Assembly (NCBI GenBank): GCA_017558425.1
Contig: JAFYVD010000051.1
Location: 1 to 12,543, forward strand
Source: Clostridia bacterium
GTDB taxonomy: Bacteria; Bacillota_A; Clostridia; RUG12999
DNA length: 12,543 nucleotides
Direction of reading: 5' to 3'
Shown here: positions 6,681 to 11,703 of the stretch, one piece after another
Layout of the letters: the number at the start of each line of letters is the position of its first letter
How positions within the stretch are numbered: the stretch's first letter is position 1
The notes under the pieces: generated by a model
Database searches by the model: none
Seen by the model: the letters and a program-made list of their open reading frames with translations, nothing else
What the model was told of the DNA's origin: nothing
Translations under genes and position numbers: made by a program

Positions 6681-8675
6681 ATGAAAAAAATAATTCTTTT
6701 TATTATGCTGATCAGCGTGATTTTGCCCGGCGTCGCTTTTGCAGAGGTGGACAAAGAGCTGGAGTCTGCAATTATAGCGGCTAAAACAGTGATTGATATT
6801 CCTGCGGAATACAGCGAATTTGACTATAATGTCCGGGAAAATAACGGTAGGAAAAATTGGAATCTTAGCTGGCGGAAAGAAGATAGTTACAGCGACAGTA
6901 TCCGTGTAACCGTAAAGGATACGGGTGATATATTAAACTATAGTCATTATGCGTCGGACAATGAAAAAGGCGAACTTATCACTATGGATAAGGCGATTGA
7001 AATTGCTACCGCTTTTGCTTCAAAAATCCTGGGTGACAATTTTTCGAAAATGCGTCTTGAAAACAAAGAAAAAATTCCGCTTAATTCTTACAGCGATGCT
7101 TTCTGCATAGATTTTAAACGATATGAAAATGATATTCCTGTTTATGGTCAGAACTGCCGTGTTTCGGTTGATAAATTTACGGGAATGGTGGAAAGCTATA
7201 GTGGATTTGCTTACGACAGAAAAAGTGTTTTTGAAAAGCCTGAAAACCTGATTGGTACAGATAGTGCCCTGTCGGCTTTTGTAGGTGGCGACGGAATGAC
7301 ACTTGCGTATCGTACATACAGGGGATATGGCAAGGATGAACAGCTGAAGGTTTTCCCGGTGTATCGCTATAACGGCAGAAACTATGTAATTGATGCACAG
7401 ACGGGCGAAAATCTTCTTATGAAGGATTTGATTAAAGATGCGGAGGACAATGACCTTATGTTCTCGGCTGCTCCCGAAAATGCGGCAGGCGGAGCATTGA
7501 AAGATGATGTTGCATTGACTCCGCAGGAACAGGCTGCCGTCGACGAACTTGACGGAATGCTGACCGAAGATGATGTCAGAAAAATCCTTGAAAACGCTGT
7601 TCCGGAATTTAAAAATCATTCTTTTGACCAAAGCCGTTTTTATAAAAATTATTATGATGACGGATTTGGAATTCAACTGGAATACAGAGATGAGGATAAC
7701 TATTTCGGCAATGCTACTGTAGATGCGGTAACAGGAGAAATTAAATATTACTATTTTTACACCGATAAACTGCCCGCTTCGGGAGAGGAAATCACCGACG
7801 AAAAAGTGGCAGAACTTACAAAAAAATTGTCGGGCGAAAAATTTGACAGTTTCGTTCAGGGAGAAAAAAGTGTGTCTGAATGGGATGGTAGAAAATATGA
7901 ATACCACCATTTTACCAGAATGGAAAATGGTGTGCCCGTTGAGGGGAATGAAATTTCCGTGCAGGCGGATGTGAAAAAAGGGTATATTAATCAATATTCT
8001 TTGAATTGGGATGACATTGAAAGTTTTCCTGATATTTCCGATATAAAAAGCAAAGAAGAAGTGCTGAACCGGATTGCGGAAAAGAATAATCTGGGATTGT
8101 GCTATATCAACGGCGGTCTTGTGTACGGATATTTCGGACAAGGCTCTTTAGATCCTCGTACAGGTAATTTTATAAACTATAACGGAACGGAATTTAAAGA
8201 GAAAACTGTTCCAAACTATACCGATATTTCGGGACATTGGGCGGAAGAAATTATAACACGAATGGTTGAAAACGGTCTCAGTCTTGAAGGGGACAAGTTC
8301 TGCCCGGATGATAAAGTAACTCAGAAAGAATTTCTGGAAATTCTCGAATACAACTCGGTTTATAATAATGATGAGGAAATAGAAAAATCGCTACGCAGTT
8401 ATTTTTCCGAGGTTGACGTTGATGCACCGGTAAGTCGAAAAGAAGCCGCGAAGGTATTTGCGAAAAATATGGGATATGGAGAGATTGCGTCAAGAGCGGA
8501 GCTGTTCAAACTCCCGTTTGAAGATTGCCGGGAAGACGAATATGTGGGATATATTGCCATTTGCAAATCTTACGGAATAATGCAGGGTAAGGCTGATGGT
8601 ACTTTCGGCAGTGCAGATATGCTTACAAGAGCGGAAGTTGTTACAATGGTCTACAGAGATTTGTGCAGGAAATAA
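6681..8675 (+). CDS. Secreted SLH-domain protein with duplicated YcdB/YcdC (PepSY-like) repeats
   Basis: A 664-residue exported protein. Residues 1-21 are a signal peptide (MKK, hydrophobic core, cleavage after AFA at 19-21). Two related units follow: residues about 58-245 contain FKRYENDIPVYGQ (145-157) and YVIDAQTGE (235-243); residues about 328-500 contain FTRMENGVPVEG (411-422) and LDPRTG (490-495). This is the YcdB/YcdC-type repeated domain, related to PepSY propeptide-like modules, whose function is not settled. At the C-terminus, an SLH domain begins at YTDISGHWAEEI (513-524), only the tail of a second is visible (about 582-598), and a last one spans about 612-661 (ADGTFGSADMLTRAE at 638-652). 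SLH domains bind pyruvylated wall polymer. A strong AAGGAGG (6667-6673) lies seven bases before the ATG. It may be its own transcription unit or follow the upstream operon by readthrough over 58 bases. Confidence 0.82.
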   Translation: MKKIILFIMLISVILPGVAFAEVDKELESAIIAAKTVIDIPAEYSEFDYNVRENNGRKNWNLSWRKEDSYSDSIRVTVKDTGDILNYSHYASDNEKGELITMDKAIEIATAFASKILGDNFSKMRLENKEKIPLNSYSDAFCIDFKRYENDIPVYGQNCRVSVDKFTGMVESYSGFAYDRKSVFEKPENLIGTDSALSAFVGGDGMTLAYRTYRGYGKDEQLKVFPVYRYNGRNYVIDAQTGENLLMKDLIKDAEDNDLMFSAAPENAAGGALKDDVALTPQEQAAVDELDGMLTEDDVRKILENAVPEFKNHSFDQSRFYKNYYDDGFGIQLEYRDEDNYFGNATVDAVTGEIKYYYFYTDKLPASGEEITDEKVAELTKKLSGEKFDSFVQGEKSVSEWDGRKYEYHHFTRMENGVPVEGNEISVQADVKKGYINQYSLNWDDIESFPDISDIKSKEEVLNRIAEKNNLGLCYINGGLVYGYFGQGSLDPRTGNFINYNGTEFKEKTVPNYTDISGHWAEEIITRMVENGLSLEGDKFCPDDKVTQKEFLEILEYNSVYNNDEEIEKSLRSYFSEVDVDAPVSRKEAAKVFAKNMGYGEIASRAELFKLPFEDCREDEYVGYIAICKSYGIMQGKADGTFGSADMLTRAEVVTMVYRDLCRK

Positions 8676-8684
8676 TGAAAAATG

Positions 8685-8701
8685 TTGTGCAATGTGCACA
8701 A
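8685..8701. repeat. Perfect 7-bp inverted repeat (TTGTGCA-3-TGCACAA)
   Basis: TTGTGCA at 8685-8691 and TGCACAA at 8695-8701 are separated by three bases. On the + strand it is followed by a run of A rather than T, so it is not a normal terminator for the SLH gene. Read on the - strand the hairpin is followed by CATTTTT, but no - strand gene ends here. It lies about 58 bases upstream of the sigH -35, so an operator for a dimeric regulator is as likely as a terminator. Confidence 0.5.
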
Positions 8702-8724
8702 AAAAAATGAAGAAAAAAGTTGAA

Positions 8725-8735
8725 TTTGTAGAAAA
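8725..8735 (+). promoter_or_regulatory. Spo0A-box-like site upstream of sigH (weak)
   Basis: TTTGTAGAAAA contains TGTAGAA, one mismatch from the TGTCGAA core of the Spo0A box. It lies about 25 bases upstream of the sigH -35. Such a short near-match in an A-rich region can arise by chance, so it is only a suggestion. Spo0A input into sigH would be biologically sensible, but in Bacillus it acts indirectly through AbrB. Confidence 0.2.
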
Positions 8736-8745
8736 ACGACAACCG

Positions 8746-8771
8746 AAAGTACAAAAAACTTGACAAAGTAC
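8746..8771. repeat. 7-bp direct repeat AAAGTAC overlapping the sigH -35 region
   Basis: AAAGTAC occurs at 8746-8752 and again at 8765-8771, 19 bases apart start to start. The second copy overlaps the last base of the -35 hexamer. Two same-facing sites near two helical turns apart could bind a regulator in tandem, but seven bases in AT-rich DNA is weak evidence. Confidence 0.25.
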
Positions 8772-8788
8772 TGAAAAAGCTATATAAT
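8760..8788 (+). promoter_or_regulatory. Consensus sigma-A promoter for sigH
   Basis: The -35 is TTGACA (8760-8765) and the -10 is TATAAT (8783-8788), separated by exactly 17 bases, a full match to the vegetative consensus. Transcription would start near 8795, giving a leader of about 33 bases before the sigH ATG at 8828. The strength suggests that sigH transcription is high by default and that control comes from a repressor or later steps. Confidence 0.85.
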
Positions 8789-8815
8789 TAATGTAATCCG
8801 ATGTAAAAAATGTTT

Positions 8816-8822
8816 GGTGGTG
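8816..8822 (+). promoter_or_regulatory. Ribosome binding site deciding the sigH start
   Basis: GGTGGTG lies five bases before ATG 8828. The in-frame ATG at 8810 has only an A-rich stretch with no Shine-Dalgarno ahead of it, so 8828 is preferred. Confidence 0.6.
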
Positions 8823-8827
8823 TGAAT

Positions 8828-9463
8828 ATGAAAAAGTTGCCCGTTACAAACGGCAACAATGTGTCTGTGGTTTCGGATGACGAGCTTGTGAAAAAAGCTA
8901 AAAATGGGGACCAGGAAGCCATTGAGATATTGGTGGACAGATACAAAAATTGTATTTCACTGAAAACCAGAACTTATTTTCTGCGCGGAGCAGACAAAGA
9001 AGATATTATGCAGGAAGGGATGATAGGTCTAATAAAGGCTATCAGAGACTATAACGCAGGGAAACAGGTTTCCTTCAAGTCTTTTGCGGAGCTGTGCATC
9101 ACAAGGCAGATTATCACTGCGGTGAAGGCGGCTACAAGGCAGAAACACATTCCGCTGAATTCCTATGTATCTCTTTATGGTAATAACGACGGCGATGAAG
9201 ATCGCGCTCCTCTTGAACTGGTTGATTCAAACACACGGTTCAATCCCGAGGAATACATTATAATGCGCGAGAATATGAAAAAGATTGACGAGCACATTGT
9301 GAAAGTGCTCAGCAAGTTTGAGAAAAACGTGCTGGAATTTTACCTGAACGGCAAAAGCTATCAGGAAATGTCCATGCTGCTTGATCGCCCTGTTAAGTCA
9401 ATAGACAATGCACTGCAGCGAATAAAACGTAAGCTGGAAAAGTGTTCTGTTGACGAAAAATGA
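8828..9463 (+). CDS. sigH: RNA polymerase sigma factor SigH (Spo0H, sigma-30 type)
   Basis: A 211-residue sigma-70 family factor lacking region 1. Region 2 starts near DDELVKKAKNGD (17-28), continues through EDIMQEGMIGLIKAIRD (58-74), the core-binding element, and ends in the strongly SigH-like ELCITRQIITAVKAATRQKH (88-107), followed by IPLNSYVSL. Region 4 with its helix-turn-helix spans about 160-205, including GKSYQEMSMLL (175-185) and SIDNALQRIKRKLEK (191-205). These match Bacillus Spo0H closely. In Bacillus SigH drives transition-phase and early sporulation genes, so this organism may sporulate. I start at ATG 8828 because of its ribosome site; ATG 8810 would add MFGGVN. The neighbours are unusual: the secE-nusG cluster often found beside sigH in Bacilli is absent here. 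Confidence 0.92.
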   Translation: MKKLPVTNGNNVSVVSDDELVKKAKNGDQEAIEILVDRYKNCISLKTRTYFLRGADKEDIMQEGMIGLIKAIRDYNAGKQVSFKSFAELCITRQIITAVKAATRQKHIPLNSYVSLYGNNDGDEDRAPLELVDSNTRFNPEEYIIMRENMKKIDEHIVKVLSKFEKNVLEFYLNGKSYQEMSMLLDRPVKSIDNALQRIKRKLEKCSVDEK

Positions 9464-9470
9464 GTTTATT

Positions 9471-9509
9471 TAGCCGGAAGGCTTTATAAAAATAATACAA
9501 GTCCGGCTA
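9471..9509 (+). repeat. Hairpin with 8-bp stem after sigH
   Basis: TAGCCGGA (9471-9478) pairs perfectly with TCCGGCTA (9502-9509) across a 23-base loop. Only TTT then AGGG follows, so as an intrinsic terminator it would be weak. The stem sequence AGCCGGA/TCCGGCT is the same as in the strong terminator after the next gene (9857-9880). It may be a weak sigH terminator, or a leader structure of the zinc-ribbon mRNA. Confidence 0.5.
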
Positions 9510-9573
9510 TTTAGGGCACTGTAAGGCAGGGTTATAAGTGGTAGGGATGAGAAACAAAGAGAGGTAACACAAA

Positions 9574-9849
9574 ATGTTCGAAGACAAAACTTTAGTATGT
9601 AAAGATTGCGGTAAAGAATTTATCTTTACAGCAGGAGAACAGGAATTCTACGCTGAAAAAGGATTCCAGAACGAGCCTTTGCGTTGTAAAGAATGCAGAG
9701 TTGCAAGAAAAAACAGCTTAAGAGGCGAAAGACAGATGCATACTATCATCTGCGCTGCTTGCGGTGCGGAAGCTCAGGTTCCCTTTGAACCTAAAAACGA
9801 CAAACCTGTATATTGCAGTGAATGTTTTGCTAAAAACAAAGAACAGTAA
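9574..9849 (+). CDS. Small double zinc-ribbon protein
   Basis: A 91-residue cytosolic protein made of two zinc ribbons. The first uses C9/C12 and C38/C41 (CKDCGKEF, then CKEC). The second uses C60/C63 and C81/C84 with exactly 17 residues between the pairs, a CxxC-x17-CxxC arrangement seen in widespread, functionally uncharacterised bacterial zinc-ribbon proteins. Both resemble probable zinc-binding domains common in Firmicutes. An AGAGAGGT ribosome site (9558-9565) is eight bases before the ATG. Codon use (CTT, GCT, AAA, GTT) looks like that of a well-expressed gene. I found no clear promoter in the 110-base gap after sigH. The function is unknown; nucleic-acid or protein binding is the usual guess for such ribbons, and nothing here decides it. 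Confidence 0.85.
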   Translation: MFEDKTLVCKDCGKEFIFTAGEQEFYAEKGFQNEPLRCKECRVARKNSLRGERQMHTIICAACGAEAQVPFEPKNDKPVYCSECFAKNKEQ

Positions 9850-9856
9850 TGTATCG

Positions 9857-9889
9857 GAGCCGGATTAAACTATCCGGCTCTTTTTCTCT
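9857..9889 (+). terminator. Strong rho-independent terminator after the zinc-ribbon gene
   Basis: GAGCCGGAT (9857-9865) and ATCCGGCTC (9872-9880) form a perfect 9-bp GC-rich stem with a six-base loop, followed by TTTTTCTCT (9881-9889). It stands seven bases after the zinc-ribbon stop. The next gene starts only about 13 bases after the U-tract, so this terminator must be passed, or serve as an attenuator, for that gene to be expressed from upstream. Confidence 0.93.
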
Positions 9890-9901
9890 GTGTGGATGAA
9901 T

Positions 9902-10477
9902 ATGATAAAAATAAAAGAAGCTATAATAGTTGAAGGAAAATATGATAAAATAAAACTGTCGGGTATCGTGGACGGTATTATAATTTCGGTTAACGGTTTT
10001 AACATTTTCACAGATGTGGGAATGCAGAAAACCATCAGAAAGCTTGCGGAAAAAACGGGGATTATTGTGCTGACCGATTCGGACAGAGCGGGGTTTCTGA
10101 TAAGAAACTTCATTTGCGGCATAACCGATTGCAGCAACGTGAAGCATGCTTATATCCCGCAGATTGAAGGCGTGGAAAAACGAAAAGACACTCCTTCCAA
10201 AGACGGCTTTTTGGGCGTTGAAGGGATAAATGACGAGGTTATTAAACAGGCTGTCAAAAAGGCGGCAACCGAGAAAAAGGACAAAACGGTTTATATAACC
10301 AAAGCCGACTTTTTTGCGCTTGGACTTGCCGGCAGACCGGACAGCAAGGCGAAAAGGGATGAAATTTTGAAAATTATGGAGCTTCCGACGGGAATTTCCG
10401 CAAATTCTTTGATAGAAATTCTTAATTCTACTTGCAATTTGGATGAGATTAATGATATAATAAATAAGATACTTTGA
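9902..10477 (+). CDS. rnmV: Ribonuclease M5-like Toprim protein
   Basis: A 191-residue protein with an N-terminal Toprim domain. IIVEGKYDK (8-16) carries the catalytic Glu E11, and IVLTDSDRAG (55-64) carries the D59-x-D61 pair. GFLGVEGINDE (102-112) corresponds to the GIGVEHA stretch of RNase M5, and a C-terminal DUF4093-like helical part follows, with ADFFALGLAGRPDSKAKRDE at 135-154. RNase M5 matures 5S rRNA precursors in low-GC Gram-positives. I chose ATG 9902 because MIKIKEAIIVEG aligns with the family N-terminus; GTG 9890 and ATG 9896 are in-frame alternatives, and the ribosome site is weak. Its usual partner rsmA/ksgA is not next to it here; pfkA follows instead. No 5S rRNA gene is in the window. 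Confidence 0.82.
   Translation: MIKIKEAIIVEGKYDKIKLSGIVDGIIISVNGFNIFTDVGMQKTIRKLAEKTGIIVLTDSDRAGFLIRNFICGITDCSNVKHAYIPQIEGVEKRKDTPSKDGFLGVEGINDEVIKQAVKKAATEKKDKTVYITKADFFALGLAGRPDSKAKRDEILKIMELPTGISANSLIEILNSTCNLDEINDIINKIL
10432..10461 (+). promoter_or_regulatory. Extended -10 promoter for the phosphofructokinase gene, inside the end of rnmV
   Basis: TATAAT at 10456-10461 is preceded by TG at 10453-10454 (the TGn extended -10), with a partial -35 TTGCAA at 10432-10437 (four of six consensus bases) and an 18-base spacer. Transcription would begin near 10468, leaving a leader of roughly 48 bases before the pfkA ATG. The site lies in coding DNA, so the match could be partly accidental. Confidence 0.55.
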
Positions 10478-10497
10478 AAAAATTACATACTATATTC

Positions 10498-10505
10498 AGA
10501 AAGGA
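10498..10505 (+). promoter_or_regulatory. Ribosome binding site deciding the pfkA start
   Basis: AGAAAGGA sits ten bases before ATG 10516. The upstream in-frame TTG at 10474 overlaps the rnmV stop and would add a 14-residue extension absent from the family, so ATG 10516 is chosen. Confidence 0.6.
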
Positions 10506-10515
10506 ATCGATAAAC

Positions 10516-11703
10516 ATGACAAAAATTAAAAAAATTGCCATTATGACAGGTGGCGGAGATGCCCCCGGACTTAACGCTGTTGTACGTGCGGCAACTCTTA
10601 CAGCAATCAACAAATACGGCCTTGAGGTTGTTGGTATTAAAAACGGATACCGTGGTCTCTTTTTAGGCGAAAGTCAGATGATTCCGTTAAATGAAGATAA
10701 CGTTGCAGAGATTATCGGCAAAGGCGGAACTGTGCTTTATAACTCCAATAAGGACAACCTGTTTAAATATCCGAAAAGAAATAAAAACGGTTTCGTTAGA
10801 GACGAAAACGGAAATATCATTTATGAAAATCATTCACAGACAGCTGTTGACAATCTGAAAAAAGCGGGTATTGACGCTATGGTTATCGTTGGTGGTGACG
10901 GTACACTCACATCGGGCAGAGACTATAGCCGTATGGGCGTTAAAGTTATCGGCGTTCCCAAAACAATTGACAATGACCTTAACTCAACAGATGTAACCTT
11001 TGGTTTTGATACTGCTATAAACAGATGTACAGATGCTGTTGAATGTCTCAGAACAACAGGCGAAGCTCATCACAGAATTATGGTTCTCGAAGTTATGGGC
11101 AGAAGCGCAGGTCACCTTGCTCTCCACAGTGGTATCGCAGGTGCGGCTGACGTTATTCTTATTCCTGAAATTCCTTATGATATCAATAATGTTGCTAAAA
11201 AAGTAAAAGAAGCTTTAAATTCTGAAAGACAGTACGCTATGGTTGTAGTTTCCGAAGGCGTAAAAGCTCCCGACGGTAAAATGTCCGGTACAGCAACAGA
11301 CCTTTCTCCCGATGGCTTTAAATTCAAAGGCGTTGGCGACAGCATTGCAACAGCTCTCCAGACAATCATCAACTCTGACAGAGACGATAACGGCTATGCT
11401 ATCAGCGAAACTCTTATGGATATTGAAGCTCGTGCGGTTGCACTTTCTCACGTAGCAAGAGGCGGTTCTCCTTCTGCTGGCGACAGAGTGCTTTGCACAA
11501 GATACGGTTCATATGCAATTGACGCACTTATGAGCGGCAAAGACAAGCACATGGTATCATTAAGAGAAGGTAAACTTACAACAGTTACTCTTGAAGAAGT
11601 TATTCCTACAAGTGATATGGATTCCAACTTCAGACCTGTTAATCCCGACGATGAACTGGTTGTTATGGCGAAAACTCTCGGCATCAGCTTCGGCGATGAA
11701 TAA
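10516..11703 (+). CDS. pfkA: 6-phosphofructokinase, PfkA superfamily
   Basis: A 395-residue glycolytic enzyme that phosphorylates fructose 6-phosphate at C1. MTGGGDAPGLNAVVRAA is at 10-26, NGYRGLF at 43-49, VGGDGTLTSG at 125-134, PKTIDNDL at 148-155 with the catalytic Asp D152, the EVMGRSAGHLAL region next, and HVARGGSPSAGDR further on. Cofactor-site residues are mixed: G129 (E. coli G104), as in ATP enzymes, but K149 (E. coli G124), as in PPi enzymes and some ATP-dependent group III enzymes. It is longer than the E. coli enzyme (about 320), with an insert near 76-108. I read it as a probable ATP-dependent group III-type PFK. Codon use is strongly biased to GCT, ACA, CTT and GTT, marking high expression. 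A promoter inside rnmV probably serves it. Confidence 0.93.
   Translation: MTKIKKIAIMTGGGDAPGLNAVVRAATLTAINKYGLEVVGIKNGYRGLFLGESQMIPLNEDNVAEIIGKGGTVLYNSNKDNLFKYPKRNKNGFVRDENGNIIYENHSQTAVDNLKKAGIDAMVIVGGDGTLTSGRDYSRMGVKVIGVPKTIDNDLNSTDVTFGFDTAINRCTDAVECLRTTGEAHHRIMVLEVMGRSAGHLALHSGIAGAADVILIPEIPYDINNVAKKVKEALNSERQYAMVVVSEGVKAPDGKMSGTATDLSPDGFKFKGVGDSIATALQTIINSDRDDNGYAISETLMDIEARAVALSHVARGGSPSAGDRVLCTRYGSYAIDALMSGKDKHMVSLREGKLTTVTLEEVIPTSDMDSNFRPVNPDDELVVMAKTLGISFGDE

Noticed and set aside
7020..8141. Long - strand open frame of 373 codons opposite the SLH protein gene
   Set aside because: It has no recognisable domain, is rich in Phe and Ile as expected for an antisense shadow, and the + strand reading has a signal peptide and known domains.
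8810..8827. Upstream ATG at 8810 as the sigH start
   Set aside because: It has no ribosome site, and ATG 8828 has GGTGGTG at good spacing and matches the family N-terminus better.
9450..9489. TTGACG with TTATAA as a promoter for the zinc-ribbon gene
   Set aside because: The spacing is about 28 bases, far from the 16-18 needed, and no better pair was seen in the gap.
9510..9573. Riboswitch or structured leader ahead of the zinc-ribbon gene
   Set aside because: The sequence matches no riboswitch class I know, and only the 9471-9509 hairpin is clear.
10474..10515. TTG at 10474 as the pfkA start
   Set aside because: The added residues do not belong to the family and ATG 10516 has a clear ribosome site.
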